From: Klebsiella pneumoniae
GTDB lineage: Bacteria > Pseudomonadota > Gammaproteobacteria > Enterobacterales > Enterobacteriaceae
DNA length: 64,000 nucleotides
NCBI RefSeq assembly: GCF_000742135.1
Contig: NZ_KN046818.1
Span: forward strand, 620,841-684,840
Direction of reading: 5' to 3'
The translations under genes were made by a program, and so were the position numbers. The notes below the pieces were generated by a model that ran no database searches, had not been told where the DNA came from, and saw nothing but the letters and a program-made list of their open reading frames with translations. Positions 48,271 to 59,046 of the stretch are shown piece by piece (the first letter of the stretch is position 1; every line of letters begins with the position of its first letter).

Positions 48271-49071
48271 CTAGACCATCTGCTGCCAGAGAAAAATACC
48301 CCCGCCGGCCAGCGCCAGCCAGGGGCCGAAGGCCAGCGGCTGCTGCAGCGACTGCCGGGTCCACAGGCGTTGCAGTAGGGTCCACACCAGCCCGCTGGCC
48401 GAAGCGAGCAACAGCACCTGCGGCAGAACCTGCCAGCCGCACCAGGCGCCCAGCGCCGCCAGCAGCTTAAAATCGCCATAGCCCAGCGCCTCTTTCCCGG
48501 TCAGCAGGCGGAACAGCCAGTAGACCGACCACAGCGCCAGATAACCGGCCATCGCCCCGGCGACCGCATCCGGCAGGGCAATGTACACCTCGTTAAGATT
48601 GAACAGCAGCCCGGCCCACAGCAGGGGCAGAGTCAGGCGATCGGGCAGCAGCTGGGTCCGGGCGTCAATCCGCGCCAGTATCAGCAGGAACGAGAGCAGC
48701 ACCAGGCCTCCCGCCAGCGGCAGGCCCGGCGCCAGCAAAGCTCCGGCGAGGATAAACAGCAGGCCGGTGGCCAGCTCGGTCAGCGGATAGCTCCACGCGA
48801 TGGGCGCCTGACAGCAGCGGGCGCGACGGCCCAGCCAGAGGAAACTGAGCAGCGGGATATTGTCCCGCCAGGCGATCGGCTGGCGGCACTGCGGGCAGGA
48901 AGATCCCGGGGTGCTGAGGGTTATCCGCTCGTCGTCCGCGGTCTGGGTCAACATGCGCGGCAGACGATAGATCACCACATTGTAAAAGCTGCCCAGCGCC
49001 AGGCCGAACAGCAGCAGAAAGCCATACCAGACAAAGGGAAAGTGCAGCGATAACGCGGCTAGTGTCGTCAT
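48271..49071 (-). CDS. pulO: Prepilin peptidase and N-methyltransferase PulO
   Basis: This inner-membrane aspartyl protease removes the leader from PulG-PulK and methylates the new N-terminus. It is 266 residues with about eight membrane helices. The cytoplasmic cysteine motif is CPQC...RCC. The catalytic aspartates lie in ILARIDARTQLLPD and GYGDFK. The ORF extends upstream to 49110, but the ATG at 49071 overlaps the pulN stop (ATGA) and has GGAG five bases upstream. It is the last gene of pulC-pulO. Confidence 0.95.
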   Translation of the reverse strand: MTTLAALSLHFPFVWYGFLLLFGLALGSFYNVVIYRLPRMLTQTADDERITLSTPGSSCPQCRQPIAWRDNIPLLSFLWLGRRARCCQAPIAWSYPLTELATGLLFILAGALLAPGLPLAGGLVLLSFLLILARIDARTQLLPDRLTLPLLWAGLLFNLNEVYIALPDAVAGAMAGYLALWSVYWLFRLLTGKEALGYGDFKLLAALGAWCGWQVLPQVLLLASASGLVWTLLQRLWTRQSLQQPLAFGPWLALAGGGIFLWQQMV

Positions 49072-49814
49072 TTTTGCTCCTGTGGTAACCATTTTCCCTG
49101 CAGCTGCCACGGCGTCGGGCCCGGGGCGTTATTCGCTGTCGGGCGCGTGACCAGCAGCGCCAGCAGCGGCGGCATCCCCTGCCGGGGCTGTAGCGTGCCG
49201 CGAAACAGATAGCGGCCATCGGGCGACAGAGTCCCCTGGCCGCTGAGGCTCAGCTGATGAGAGTCCTGACGGAGAGTCAGCGCCACGGCGCCGTCCACCG
49301 TACAGCGGAAGGTGCCATTAACCTGGGCCAGCTCCAGGCTGCCGACCGGGGAGTGCAGTCGGGCCTGCCGCCACTGCGCGCCTCCGGCGATGATATGCCG
49401 GCAGCGTCCGTCGCTGAACCGCCCTTCGGTCAGGCTGAAGGTGACCTCCCCCGCGGCCTTGACGGGCATAGTCGACATCAACCAGCGGCTGAGCAGGCTG
49501 GCGGGGGCGGTGAGCCGCCCCTCCTGTAGGCGCAGATCGCGAAGGCCCCACAGCCGGGCCTGACCCATCACGCCGCGGGGATCGCTGAGAGAGACCTGCC
49601 AGCCCGCCAGGGTCAGCGACCACGCCAGTCGTTCAAGCCGTTCCCCATGCCAGTAGACCGGTTGCGCCGCGCCGCGCCAGACGCTGCCGCTAAACTGCCC
49701 CACCTGTACGCCGGGCGGCAGCATGGGGGCCAGCAGGCGCGCCGGAGCCGTGGCGGTGAGCCACAACAGATAGAGGACCAGCAGCAGTCCGCCCGCGATC
49801 CAGTTAGCCTTCAT
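49068..49814 (-). CDS. pulN: Type II secretion protein N
   Basis: This 248-residue bitopic protein has an N-terminal membrane helix (about 6-22) and a periplasmic GspN domain (WRGAAQPVYWHGERL, LQEGRLTAPASLLSRW). GspN is not essential for secretion in K. oxytoca as reported. It overlaps pulM by 11 bp and pulO by 4. Confidence 0.9.
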   Translation of the reverse strand: MKANWIAGGLLLVLYLLWLTATAPARLLAPMLPPGVQVGQFSGSVWRGAAQPVYWHGERLERLAWSLTLAGWQVSLSDPRGVMGQARLWGLRDLRLQEGRLTAPASLLSRWLMSTMPVKAAGEVTFSLTEGRFSDGRCRHIIAGGAQWRQARLHSPVGSLELAQVNGTFRCTVDGAVALTLRQDSHQLSLSGQGTLSPDGRYLFRGTLQPRQGMPPLLALLVTRPTANNAPGPTPWQLQGKWLPQEQK

Positions 49815-50289
49815 CGTCGCGCTCCAGCAGCAGATGGTTGACCGTGACCCAGCCGGGTCGCGACGGCTGCCCGGTCACGGACAGCGAGATCGCGTTGACG
49901 CCGCGCATCGCCGGAGCGTCCAGCCAGTCGATCAGCGCCTGGAAAGCGCAGGGCTGAAGGGTGATCTGCAGACGTTTTCCCTGCGGCTGCAGGCGGATGA
50001 CCGTCAGTCCGTGGCTCGCCGCCTCGCGCATCACCAGAGCGGTGAGCGCCTCTTTTGCCGCCGGCGCGGGCTGCTGGCTGAGCTGCTGCAGGCGCGGAGC
50101 CTGCTCCGTCATCCAGCGCAGGCTGGCCTGCTCTTTCACCAGGGTTTGCCGCCACTGCGCCTCGCGGGCTCGCCAGGGCTGCCACAGCCCATACCAGAAG
50201 GCGCATGCCGCCAGCAGCCCTGTCAGACCAAGCAACAGGCGCTGCTCCGACGGCGTGCGCTGCCGCCACCAGATAAGCAGATTAGCCAT
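49804..50289 (-). CDS. pulM: Type II secretion protein M
   Basis: This 161-residue bitopic inner-membrane protein has a short cytoplasmic start (MANLLIWWRQRTPSEQRLL), one helix (about 19-35) and a periplasmic ferredoxin-like domain. It forms the assembly platform with PulL and PulF and stabilises PulL. It overlaps pulL by 8 bp. Confidence 0.92.
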   Translation of the reverse strand: MANLLIWWRQRTPSEQRLLLGLTGLLAACAFWYGLWQPWRAREAQWRQTLVKEQASLRWMTEQAPRLQQLSQQPAPAAKEALTALVMREAASHGLTVIRLQPQGKRLQITLQPCAFQALIDWLDAPAMRGVNAISLSVTGQPSRPGWVTVNHLLLERDDEG

Positions 50290-51475
50290 CCTTTTCCTCC
50301 AGCGTCAGTTGTCCCTCAATGCCATCCGGTTTCGTGATCATGTCGCCCGGCCGGACGCGAAACCGCGGCTGCGCCCGCTGGGTAAACTGCTCCAGCGCCT
50401 GGGAAGAGACCGCGGCGATATCCAGCTGCAGACGATTGCCCGCGGCATCCCAGCTCAGCGCTCGCAGACGGATCCCCGGCGTTTCGCTGAGGATGTTTTG
50501 CAAGGCGCTGAGGCGGTCGACGAGGGGGGCATGCTGCGCCTGACGGGTGAGGGTTTGCAGGTGCTGCTGCATCTGCAGTCGCGGGTTAATCACCTTTTTC
50601 TCCGTCGGAAACCAGCGGTGATAGAAGGCCCGGCTGGCCTGTTGCGCCGCCTCGGCCTGACGCGCCAGATCGCGATGGTCCAGCACGCTGTTTGCCCCTG
50701 CCAGTAACGCCAGGGCCAGCGCGGCATACCGCGCCGGACGCCAGCTCGCCTGCGCAGACCGCCGCCGGACGGCGAACTCCCCCTGCAGCAGACTGAGTTT
50801 CTGCGCTGCCGGATGGCGTGCGGCAAGGGTCAGCAATGTCTGCGCAGGCTGCTCCCGCCAGACGCCCGGCGCCGCGGGCGGCGGCGAATAGCTGTCGATG
50901 ACGTGCTCTTCCGCCTCGCTCTGCAGTAGCTCCGTCAGCCAGACGTTTTCCGCCGCCATGCCGCCCCACGGCTGGTGGCGGATCAGCCACTGCTCGTCCA
51001 CCTGCACCGCGCTCCACGCCGGCGGTTGCCAGGGCAGGGCCAGCACGTCGGGCGTCAACGCCAGGGGCTGTAAGGAGAGCGATTCGCAGCGCGCCAGCCA
51101 GTCGCGCATTTTTTGCCGCTGTACGGCGACGATCTCGCACTGGGCCTGCTGGCGGTGGAGCAGGGCAAAATGGGTGGCTTCCACATCGTCGGCCAGCTGC
51201 TCTTCCAGCAGAAACGGGGCCACCTGCAGCGGCGGTTTACGCAGGCCCGCCGGTAGGGTGAGCGAGTGAAACGCGCAGTCGCTGGCCGGGATCAGCACCC
51301 AGGCCGGGTACTGCTCAGCCAGCGCCGGGAAAGGGCTGGCGTCGTCAGTCGGCCACCGGCCGCTGGCCTCGTGGTGCGGCTCGCCGGGGGCGAAGAGTTG
51401 CCAGTGCAGCGGCGCCTGCGCAGCGGCGAGGCGCACGATCAGCATGGCCTGGGGAGAAGCATTAATCTTGTTCAT
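50282..51475 (-). CDS. pulL: Type II secretion protein L
   Basis: This 397-residue platform protein recruits the ATPase PulE through its actin-like cytoplasmic domain (residues 1-245). It has one membrane helix (about 250-268, RYAALALALLAGANSV) and a periplasmic ferredoxin-like domain. The ATG at 51475 (MNKINASPQAMLIVRL) has GGTGG upstream; seven more codons are open but less likely. It overlaps pulK by 14 bp. Confidence 0.92.
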   Translation of the reverse strand: MNKINASPQAMLIVRLAAAQAPLHWQLFAPGEPHHEASGRWPTDDASPFPALAEQYPAWVLIPASDCAFHSLTLPAGLRKPPLQVAPFLLEEQLADDVEATHFALLHRQQAQCEIVAVQRQKMRDWLARCESLSLQPLALTPDVLALPWQPPAWSAVQVDEQWLIRHQPWGGMAAENVWLTELLQSEAEEHVIDSYSPPPAAPGVWREQPAQTLLTLAARHPAAQKLSLLQGEFAVRRRSAQASWRPARYAALALALLAGANSVLDHRDLARQAEAAQQASRAFYHRWFPTEKKVINPRLQMQQHLQTLTRQAQHAPLVDRLSALQNILSETPGIRLRALSWDAAGNRLQLDIAAVSSQALEQFTQRAQPRFRVRPGDMITKPDGIEGQLTLEEKDG

Positions 51476-52448
51476 CGACCACCATAGAGAGTCCATATCG
51501 CCGCTGGACGACGGTAAATGTGCGCCCCTCCTGTTGCAGGACGCTGTGCAGCTGAAAGCGGAGATTGCCAGTCACCACGGTAAAAGCGGCGATAAAGCGT
51601 GCGCTGTGCACCGTCAGCCAGGGACGGGCAAGCGTGGTATCGGTTTTCTGCAGCGTCGGCTGCGCGAGAAAGGCGGCGACGCTGCTCCACCCGGTTCGCG
51701 GGCGGTTGTGCAGCAGCTGTTGCGCCTCCTGCAGCGTCAGATCGCCGGGAAAGAGGGCCACCAGCAGGGCGGCCTGGGAGGGGCGCAGGGTGTTGACATT
51801 GACCTGCAGCGCGTCATCCGGCTGGACGCAGACGAAGGGGAGCAGGCGCTGATAGAGCGCGGCGTCCATCCCGGCCAGCAGGCGCAACTCGCTGACATCC
51901 TGCATCGGCTGGTTGGCGGCGAGATAGCCCGGGGTTTGCGCCATATAGACCTCGTCCTCCGCCCCGTTCAGCCGCGGCTGGCCGTCGCTGTCCGTCCAGT
52001 CGCCAAGGGCGGCGGCGATCTGGCTGGCGCGCAGCGGCGGCTCGCCGAGCAGCGCCAGCAGCCGAACGAAGACGTCGGTCGGGTAGGGCGTTCCGTCGCC
52101 AGCCTCATCCGCGCGATGGTTGATGGCATTGAGGTTGAAGCAGGCGTGCCCGTCGCGGATCGTGGCGCGGATTTCGCCATCGTCGAGGGTAAAGCGGCGC
52201 CCCTCCTGCGCCCAGGTTTGCGCCAGGTTCGTTTGACTGGGCGAGTCCAGCGCATCGCGTTGCAGCAGCGCGGCGGCCATGTTTTCCGCCGCCAGGGCGT
52301 ACCATCTGGCCTGCAAATTATCGAGGGTCACGGCGGTATGCTGATACATGACCGCGGTGCGCTCGGTCATGGCGCTGGCGAGGATCATCATCAGGGCGAG
52401 GATGAACAGCACCATCAGGAGCGCGACGCCGCGTTGCCGATTTATCAC
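51462..52448 (-). CDS. pulK: Minor pseudopilin PulK
   Basis: This large pseudopilin (328 residues) is thought to sit at the tip of the pseudopilus with PulI and PulJ. The leader is cut after Gly in MINRQRG, followed by VALLMVLFILALMMI. The Glu at +5 found in other pilins is absent, as in GspK proteins generally. It starts at GTG, overlapping the pulJ stop (GTGA). Confidence 0.94.
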   Translation of the reverse strand: MINRQRGVALLMVLFILALMMILASAMTERTAVMYQHTAVTLDNLQARWYALAAENMAAALLQRDALDSPSQTNLAQTWAQEGRRFTLDDGEIRATIRDGHACFNLNAINHRADEAGDGTPYPTDVFVRLLALLGEPPLRASQIAAALGDWTDSDGQPRLNGAEDEVYMAQTPGYLAANQPMQDVSELRLLAGMDAALYQRLLPFVCVQPDDALQVNVNTLRPSQAALLVALFPGDLTLQEAQQLLHNRPRTGWSSVAAFLAQPTLQKTDTTLARPWLTVHSARFIAAFTVVTGNLRFQLHSVLQQEGRTFTVVQRRYGLSMVVDEQD

Positions 52449-53041
52449 TGGCCGCCTCCCGGGGTGAGTAAAAACAGGCGGGTTATCTCCCCGCTGTTCG
52501 CCAGCGTCAGGGTGATCTCCAGCCCCTGCGGCAGCCTCTGCGGGCGGTCCCAGGTTTCCTGCCAGCGCCCGTCGGCGTAAAACCGCAGGCGAAACGCCGT
52601 GACCTCGCGCAGCAGCACCCGGACCGTCGGCTGGCTGCCGGTCAGCGGATCCTGCTGATCGAAGCTCAGACGCTCAAGCTGCTGCTGGCGCAGACGGTAG
52701 CTGACGTTCTGGATCTCCGAGCGCGGGAGGATCCCCAGCGGGTTTGGCCAGCCGCTGCGGCTGAAGGCCAGTCCCCAGTCGTCGCTCTGCAACTGGAAAC
52801 GTCCGGCGAAGAAAAACGTGTCGCTGTTTCTGGCGCGACGGGGAATGATGTGGGTGACATCGTCGGCTATCTGGCGAAAGGCGCGCTGGAGGGCCGCGAT
52901 CTGCTGGCTTTTCTCGCGGGTCAGGCCATCGGCGCGGATGACGTTCTGCAGCACCATCACGGCGGCGGCGCTGAGGACGGCGAGGATAGCCAGCGCCAGC
53001 AGCGTTTCGATCAGAGTGAAACCGCGCATTTTCGTTATCAT
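52445..53041 (-). CDS. pulJ: Minor pseudopilin PulJ
   Basis: This 198-residue pseudopilin has leader cleavage after Gly in the MRG-FTLIETLLALAIL start, with Glu at mature position 5. It forms the tip complex with PulI and PulK. The ATG overlaps the stop of pulI (ATGA). Confidence 0.94.
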   Translation of the reverse strand: MITKMRGFTLIETLLALAILAVLSAAAVMVLQNVIRADGLTREKSQQIAALQRAFRQIADDVTHIIPRRARNSDTFFFAGRFQLQSDDWGLAFSRSGWPNPLGILPRSEIQNVSYRLRQQQLERLSFDQQDPLTGSQPTVRVLLREVTAFRLRFYADGRWQETWDRPQRLPQGLEITLTLANSGEITRLFLLTPGGGQ

Positions 53042-53403
53042 GGCGGCGTCACCCAGGTGCGCAGGGTGGCCAGCGGCGCGGGATCGCTTTTTTGCCGCCG
53101 GACCTCCACGTCCAGCGCCCGCAGCTGCGGCAGCGCGGTTTCCACTCCCTGCCAGCGGACAAACCAGCGCGTCCCGGCGGCCTCCACGGTGGTTTCAGAC
53201 CAGCTGAGGGCAGGCCAGCGTTTCTCCAGCCGCAGCTGCACCAGCTGGTTATCCGCCAGCCAGCTGGCGAGGATTTTCTCTTCCATACGCCCGAGCTGGC
53301 GCGTCTGCTGCAGGGTGGACTGCATCACCGCCAGGCCAGCGAGGGCGAAAATCACCAGCGCGACCATCACTTCGATAAGCGTCATTCCGGCTTCACGCTT
53401 CAT
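53038..53403 (-). CDS. pulI: Minor pseudopilin PulI
   Basis: This 121-residue pseudopilin begins MKREAG-MTLIEVMVALVIFAL, with Glu at +5. It is thought to initiate the pseudopilus tip with PulJ and PulK. Its ATG lies 2 bp after the pulH stop and its stop overlaps pulJ. Confidence 0.94.
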   Translation of the reverse strand: MKREAGMTLIEVMVALVIFALAGLAVMQSTLQQTRQLGRMEEKILASWLADNQLVQLRLEKRWPALSWSETTVEAAGTRWFVRWQGVETALPQLRALDVEVRRQKSDPAPLATLRTWVTPP

Positions 53404-53405
53404 GG

Positions 53406-53915
53406 CTACTCCCGCGCCGCCAGCGGCTGGCTGTCGCCCTGGGCGTCGACGTTGATGCCCGTCGCGGCGTCAATCCGCAGCTGAAACGGCGTGACTTCAC
53501 CGCCGGGAAAAATAAGCACGTCGGGCTGCTCGTCCGGCGTCCACGCTTGGCCGTCGGGAAAGCGCAGCGTCAGCCTGGCCCGCGGGAGGGTTTCCGCCGT
53601 GGTGACGCGTCCGGCCTGCAGCGGCAGCCACTGCGCGTTGCCCCACCGGTCGTCAGCCGCCGCCGGGGCGCTATCGTCGGCAGGCTGCAGGCGCATAAAC
53701 TGCCAGCGCTCAGGGTGGATGATAATGCCGAAGAGCTGACCGGTTTGCTGCCCGCGCTCGCGGACAAAATCCAGTTGCGCCTGAAAGCGCGCCAGGATCT
53801 GTGTGGCCTCCTGGGTGCGGGCGGAGGGAAACGCCAGCAGCACCATGCTGGCGCTGACGCCGATCAGCAGCAGGACCAGCATCATCTCCAGGAGGGTGAA
53901 ACCGCGCTGAGACAC
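53406..53915 (-). CDS. pulH: Minor pseudopilin PulH
   Basis: This 169-residue pseudopilin starts MSQRG-FTLLEMMLVLLLIG with Glu at +5. It links the tip complex to the PulG filament. The start codon is GTG, sharing one base with the pulG stop (TAGTG), so translation is coupled. Confidence 0.94.
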   Translation of the reverse strand: MSQRGFTLLEMMLVLLLIGVSASMVLLAFPSARTQEATQILARFQAQLDFVRERGQQTGQLFGIIIHPERWQFMRLQPADDSAPAAADDRWGNAQWLPLQAGRVTTAETLPRARLTLRFPDGQAWTPDEQPDVLIFPGGEVTPFQLRIDAATGINVDAQGDSQPLAARE

Positions 53916-54337
53916 TATTTCTTCCCGAGGGTCCAGTTGCCGATATCGTCATTGGTGTCGGGCATCCCGTCCGGGCCGACGCTGAAGACGTCGATGGCGC
54001 CATGCTGACCCGGGCTTAACAGCTGATACTCATTTCCCCACGGGTCCTGCGGCAGACGGCGGATATAGCCGCCTTCCGGGTAGTTGCGGGCGTGCGGCTC
54101 GGCGGCCGGGGCGGTCACCAGCGCCTGCAGTCCCTGTTCGGTGTTGGGGTAGCGGCTATTGTCGAGTTTATACATGTCCAGCGCTCCCTCGAGCGCCACC
54201 AGATCGCTGACGACTTTCTGGCGGTCCGCTTTCTCCTTGTTGCCCATCAGGTTAGGCACCACCAGGCTGGCGAGAATGCCGAGAATGACGATCACCACCA
54301 TAATTTCCAGTAACGTGAAACCGCGTTGCCGTTGCAT
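53915..54337 (-). CDS. pulG: Major pseudopilin PulG
   Basis: The 140-residue main subunit of the pseudopilus is nearly identical to K. oxytoca PulG. The leader MQRQRG precedes FTLLEIMVVIVILGIL. The C-terminal calcium site residues are in GPDGMPDTNDDIGNW. The ATG at 54337 has GGAGAAAACT upstream; a start four codons earlier is not supported. Confidence 0.97.
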   Translation of the reverse strand: MQRQRGFTLLEIMVVIVILGILASLVVPNLMGNKEKADRQKVVSDLVALEGALDMYKLDNSRYPNTEQGLQALVTAPAAEPHARNYPEGGYIRRLPQDPWGNEYQLLSPGQHGAIDVFSVGPDGMPDTNDDIGNWTLGKK

Positions 54338-54357
54338 AGTTTTCTCCATTAATACAG

Positions 54358-55572
54358 TTACATACTCATAAGGGTGTTCAGTTGCAGGATCGGCTGCAGG
54401 ATGGCCAGCACGATAAACAGCACCATGCCGGCCATGGTGACCACCAGCAGAGGCTCAAACAGGCTGAGGGCCATCTGGATCTGCGCGCTCAGCTCCCGGT
54501 CCTGGTTCTCCGCCGCGCGCTCCAGCATGGCGGTCAGTTCTCCGCTCTGTTCGCCGCTGGCGATCATGTAGCGCATCATCGGCGGAAACAGGGCGGTGGA
54601 TTCCAGCGCCCGATGCAGACTGACGCCTTCGCGTACCGATTCGCTGGCCGCCGCCAGCTGGCTGCGCGCCCAGGCGTTGCTGAGGACGTCGGCGCTGATG
54701 CGCATCGACAGCAGCAGCGGCACCGCGCTGGCATTGAGAATGCTTAAGGTGCGGGCGTAGCGCGCGCTGTTGACGCTGCGGGCCACGCGGCCGATGACCG
54801 GCAGGCGCAGCAGCGCCCGGTCCCAGGCGAGCCGCCGGGCGGGCTGGCGCAGCAGATAGCGCAGCGCCAGCAGCGCCAGTAACGACAGCAGCGCCAGCCA
54901 GGGGCCCGCGCTGCGCACGATGTCGCTCAGGCTCATTAGCAGCCGGGTAGAGAAGGGCAGGGCCTGTTTAAGATGGACAAACTGCTCAACGACTTTCGGC
55001 ACCACGGTGGAGAGCAGAATGGCGATCACGCTGATAGCGACCAGCGTCAGTACGATGGGGTAGATCATCGCCTGCAGCAGGCGGGCGCGGAGCTGCTGGC
55101 GCTGCTCGGTATAGTCAGCAAGCCGGTTCAGTACGCCGTCGAGATGGCCGGAGGTTTCGCCGGCCGCCACCATGGCGCAGAACAGCCCGTCGAAGCAGGC
55201 GGGATAGGCGCGCATCGCCTCCGCCAGCGAGTGGCCTTCGAGCACTTTGCTGCGCACCCCGGCCATTAACGTTCTTAGCGACGGCTTTTCGCACTGCTGG
55301 GCGACGGCATCGAGCGCCTTTTCCAGCGGGATCCCGGCGGCAACCAGAGTCGCCAGCTGGCGGGTGAGCAGGGCTAAATCACCGGCGCTGGTACGCCGGG
55401 TAAGGGATCCGCCGGCCCACAGTCGCCGCGCCGGGTCGGCAGTTGTCACTTCCAGCGCCAGCCAGCCCTTGTCCCGCAGCAGCTGGCGGGCGTGGCGGGC
55501 GGAGTCGGCCTGCTGAAGGCCGCGGCGGGTTTTGCCCTGCGCGTCCAGCGCCTGATAGCGAAACAGGGCCAT
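54358..55572 (-). CDS. pulF: Type II secretion platform protein PulF
   Basis: This 404-residue polytopic inner-membrane protein has two GspF domains separated by a pair of helices (about 168-190 and 215-235) and a C-terminal helix. The GspF signature [20 protein letters not shown] falls near residues 68-87. It starts 1 bp after the pulE stop. It is paralogous to HofC at the other end of the window. Confidence 0.96.
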   Translation of the reverse strand: MALFRYQALDAQGKTRRGLQQADSARHARQLLRDKGWLALEVTTADPARRLWAGGSLTRRTSAGDLALLTRQLATLVAAGIPLEKALDAVAQQCEKPSLRTLMAGVRSKVLEGHSLAEAMRAYPACFDGLFCAMVAAGETSGHLDGVLNRLADYTEQRQQLRARLLQAMIYPIVLTLVAISVIAILLSTVVPKVVEQFVHLKQALPFSTRLLMSLSDIVRSAGPWLALLSLLALLALRYLLRQPARRLAWDRALLRLPVIGRVARSVNSARYARTLSILNASAVPLLLSMRISADVLSNAWARSQLAAASESVREGVSLHRALESTALFPPMMRYMIASGEQSGELTAMLERAAENQDRELSAQIQMALSLFEPLLVVTMAGMVLFIVLAILQPILQLNTLMSM

Positions 55573-55573
55573 C

Positions 55574-57067
55574 TTAGACGCTTTCCGTCGTTTGCTGTTC
55601 GGTGACCCGCATCACCTCCTCCCAGCTGGTGATCCCCGCCAGCGCTTTGTCGCGTCCGGCATGACGCAGGGTTTGCCAGGCTGGCCCCAGCTGCTGGATC
55701 AGGGTGATCTCGTTCTCGCCGCGGTGGATGGCGGCGCGCACGCGATCGTCGATTAGCAGCAGTTCATGGATCCCGGTACGCCCACGATAGCCGATGAAAT
55801 TACACTCCGGACAGCCTTTGGGCTGCCACAGCCGCGCGCCGACCGGGACCGCCATCTGCCGGGCGGTGTTGGCATCCGCCTGCCAGGGCTGACGGCAGTG
55901 CGGGCACAGTTGGCGCACCAGCCGCTGCGACATCACCGCCAGCAGCGAGGTGGAGAGTAAAAAAGGCTCCACGCCCATATCCTGTAGACGGGAAATGGCG
56001 CCCAGCGCGCTGTTGGTGTGCAGGGTCGACAGCACCAGGTGCCCGGTCAGCGAGGCCTGAACGGCGATCTGGGCGGTTTCGCCATCGCGGATTTCGCCCA
56101 CCAGCACTACGTCCGGATCCTGGCGCAGGATGGCACGCAGGCCGCGGGCGAAGGTCATCTCGACTTTGGCGTTGACCTGGGTCTGGCCTATGCCCTCCAG
56201 CTCATACTCCACCGGATCTTCAATGGTCATGATGTTGCGCTCCCGGGCGTCGAGGCGGCTGAGGGCGGCGTAGAGCGTCGTGCTTTTCCCGGAGCCGGTC
56301 GGACCGGTGACCAGGATGATGCCGTGCGGGCGGGCGATCAGCGCATCGACCCGATCGAGCAGGGCGGGCGGCATGCCCAGCGTCAGCAGATCCAGGTTGA
56401 CGCTGTTTTTGTCCAGCAGACGCAGGACGACGCGTTCGCCGTGGCTGGAGGGCAGGGTGGAGACGCGCACGTCGATTGCTCGCCCGCCGATGCGCAGCGC
56501 CATGCGGCCATCCTGAGGGACCCGCTTTTCGGCAATGTCCAGGCTGGCCATCACCTTGATGCGCGAAATTAACAGGGCGGCCAGCCGCCGCTGCGGGCGC
56601 AGAATTTCCCGCAGCACGCCGTCGACGCGAAAGCGGATCTGCAGATGGCGCTCGTAGGTTTCGATATGAATATCCGAGGCTTTCTCTTTGATGGCCTCGG
56701 TGAGCATGGCGTTGATCAGGCGGATGATCGGCGCGTCGTCCTCACTGTCGAGCAGATCGTCGGTGTCCGGCAGCTCTTCGGCGAGGGTATAGAGGTCGAG
56801 CTCGTTGCCGATGTCGGCCATCATGCGGTGCGCCTCCGCCGAATCACGCTGATAGCTGAGCACCAGCACTTTCTCGAATGCCTCCGGCGCCAGACGGCTG
56901 ACGCGCATCGGGCCGTCCGCCAGGCGGCGCGCTTCCAGCAGCGCCCGGGCGGCGGTATCGGGGCGGCACAGCGCTTCGCAGCATTCGCCGTCGCTGAGCA
57001 GCACAAGATGGTGCGCGCGGGCCCAGGCGAAGGGCAACAGCGGACGGCGTTCGGCGGCTGGCGTCAT
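55574..57067 (-). CDS. pulE: Type II secretion ATPase PulE
   Basis: This 497-residue cytoplasmic motor has an N1 domain that docks on PulL, then Walker [11 protein letters not shown], Asp box TIEDPVEYE, Walker [16 protein letters not shown], His box [13 protein letters not shown] and the tetracysteine zinc motif CPHC...CPEC. The ATG overlaps the pulD stop (ATGA). It is paralogous to HofB. Confidence 0.97.
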   Translation of the reverse strand: MTPAAERRPLLPFAWARAHHLVLLSDGECCEALCRPDTAARALLEARRLADGPMRVSRLAPEAFEKVLVLSYQRDSAEAHRMMADIGNELDLYTLAEELPDTDDLLDSEDDAPIIRLINAMLTEAIKEKASDIHIETYERHLQIRFRVDGVLREILRPQRRLAALLISRIKVMASLDIAEKRVPQDGRMALRIGGRAIDVRVSTLPSSHGERVVLRLLDKNSVNLDLLTLGMPPALLDRVDALIARPHGIILVTGPTGSGKSTTLYAALSRLDARERNIMTIEDPVEYELEGIGQTQVNAKVEMTFARGLRAILRQDPDVVLVGEIRDGETAQIAVQASLTGHLVLSTLHTNSALGAISRLQDMGVEPFLLSTSLLAVMSQRLVRQLCPHCRQPWQADANTARQMAVPVGARLWQPKGCPECNFIGYRGRTGIHELLLIDDRVRAAIHRGENEITLIQQLGPAWQTLRHAGRDKALAGITSWEEVMRVTEQQTTESV

Positions 57068-59037
57068 GGGCGGCCTCCGAGATTGAAGGCGTCAATGGCG
57101 GCGCTGACCTGGCGGAAAGCCTGGGTCTCCTGCTGCGGATAGATATGCAGCAGGTCGTTGCTGAGCGACGCTTCGCTGCTTTCTTTACCCCGCTGTTTAG
57201 TTTGCGCATTGTTGAAGGCGGTGTACTGGCCGGAAGAAGCCTGGCGGTACTCATCGCGATCGCGAATGATGGTCGGGCGGATAAACAGCATCAGGTTGCG
57301 TTTAGACACTTTCTTGCTGTCGGAGCGGAACAGGGCGCCGATCACCGGGATATCCCCGAGCAGCGGCACTTTGTCAGCGGTATCGGTGACGGTTTTATCC
57401 AGCAGCCCGCCAACCACCACCGTTTCGCCGCTGCCGACCAGCACGGCGTTATTCACCGTCCGGGTATTGAAGGTCGCCCCGAGATCGCTGCTGGTGCTGG
57501 AGGCCGAGTCGGCAACGCTCGATACCTCCTGCTCTATCTCCAGCAGCACCGCATCGCCTTCGTTAATCTGCGGCTTCACCTTCAGTTTAATGCCGACGGT
57601 TTTGCGCTCGACGGTATTGAAGATGTTGTCGCCTGAGGTGGTTTGCGAGCCGGTTAATACCGGAACTTCCTGGCCGACGTTAAAAGTGGCTTGCATGTTA
57701 TCGAGGGTGACGATGCTGGGGGTGGCCAGAATATCGTTCTTGGTACTGCTGGAGAGGGCGGTGAGCAGCATCGCCCAGTTCCCCTGATAGAAGCCGGCGG
57801 CGATACCGTTAAACGAGCCGAGGGCGCTGGCCAGCGAGCTGCTGATGGTACCGTCTTTGTTGTACTGGTTGGCGCCGGCGATAGCCGTCGATATCGGCAA
57901 ACCGCTGTTGGTGAACTGCGTCATGCCGGCGTTTTTGTTTGCCCACTGGATACCGAGATTAAGGCCATCGGCATCCTGCACTTCGGCAATAATCGCCTCC
58001 ACCAGCACCTGCGGGCGGCGGATATCGAGCTGGGCGATCACCCGCTCAAGATCGTTCATCACGTCCGGCGCCGCGGTGACGATCAGGGCGTTGGTCTGGC
58101 CGTGGGCTTTGATAATAATATTTTTGTCGATCGCGGCCACTGGCCTGGCGCTTTGCTTGTCGCTCTGCAGCGAGCTGCTGATCCCGGTCAGAACCTCCAC
58201 CAGATCGGCGGCTTTGGCGTACTTCAGGTAGATCACTTTGGTGTTACCCTGTACCGCCTGCTGGCGGTCGAGCTGTTTGATCATGGCGATGATGCGCTGG
58301 CGCGAGTTTGGTTCGCCGCTCACCAGTACCGCGTTGGTGCGCTCATCGGCCACCACGTTCGCCACCATCGAGCCCGGCAGCGCCGACTTGCTGGTATCTT
58401 TATTAAGCTCGGTAACCAGTTTGACTACTTCCGCGGCGGAGGCCCAGGAAAGGGGCACGGTCACCACGCTGCGATCCCCGGCGTTGTCGACGCGCTCGAC
58501 AATGGTCAGCAGGCGTTTGATAACCGCCGCGCGGCCGGTCATCAGCAGTACGTTGGAGGGCTCATAATGGACCACGCTGCCGGCGCCAGCGTTATCGTTC
58601 AGCTGGCGAAGCAGCGGGGCGAGATCGCGGGCGGCGACGTTGGTCAGGGGCACCACCCGGGTGACCACTTCATCGCCTTCGCCCGGCGCGGCCGCGCTGG
58701 CGACCGGCACGGCCGAGGTCTTGGCGTCTTTGGCGCGGACCACTTTTAGCACGCCGTTATTCATATTGATCACGGCGAAGCCATATACATCCAGCACGCT
58801 GAGGAAGAATTGATAATATTGTTCTTCATTGAGCATATCGTAACTGCGCACGGTGATAGTGCCGCGTACGCTGGGATCGATAATCACCGTTTTATTCAGG
58901 TTTTTGCTGACGGTATTGATAAATTCCTGGATATCGGTGCCTTTAAAATTGGCGGAAAATTCCTCCGCGGCGGCCGGAGAAAATAGCAGCGGGGTTAATA
59001 TCAGCAGCGCAGGCAGCATTTTTCGCAGGCGTTTCAT
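57064..59037 (-). CDS. pulD: Type II secretin PulD
   Basis: Outer-membrane channel protein of about 657 residues with a signal peptide to AAAEE. N0-N3 domains follow (residues 28-330) with a Gly/Ser-poor linker, then the secretin core ([41 protein letters not shown]) and the C-terminal S domain that in K. oxytoca binds the pilotin PulS. Upstream in frame there is only a TTG (59046), which directly follows the pulC stop. The ATG at 59037 has a weak ribosome-binding site, so start choice is uncertain. The signal peptide differs clearly from K. oxytoca PulD while the mature part is close. Confidence 0.94.
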   Translation of the reverse strand: MKRLRKMLPALLILTPLLFSPAAAEEFSANFKGTDIQEFINTVSKNLNKTVIIDPSVRGTITVRSYDMLNEEQYYQFFLSVLDVYGFAVINMNNGVLKVVRAKDAKTSAVPVASAAAPGEGDEVVTRVVPLTNVAARDLAPLLRQLNDNAGAGSVVHYEPSNVLLMTGRAAVIKRLLTIVERVDNAGDRSVVTVPLSWASAAEVVKLVTELNKDTSKSALPGSMVANVVADERTNAVLVSGEPNSRQRIIAMIKQLDRQQAVQGNTKVIYLKYAKAADLVEVLTGISSSLQSDKQSARPVAAIDKNIIIKAHGQTNALIVTAAPDVMNDLERVIAQLDIRRPQVLVEAIIAEVQDADGLNLGIQWANKNAGMTQFTNSGLPISTAIAGANQYNKDGTISSSLASALGSFNGIAAGFYQGNWAMLLTALSSSTKNDILATPSIVTLDNMQATFNVGQEVPVLTGSQTTSGDNIFNTVERKTVGIKLKVKPQINEGDAVLLEIEQEVSSVADSASSTSSDLGATFNTRTVNNAVLVGSGETVVVGGLLDKTVTDTADKVPLLGDIPVIGALFRSDSKKVSKRNLMLFIRPTIIRDRDEYRQASSGQYTAFNNAQTKQRGKESSEASLSNDLLHIYPQQETQAFRQVSAAIDAFNLGGRP

Positions 59038-59046
59038 GGTTGGCAA

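Noticed and set aside
55574-57067. PulE and HofB, PulF and HofC as possible recent duplicates
   Set aside because: They are ancient paralogues of type II secretion and type IV pilus families; identity is confined to motifs.
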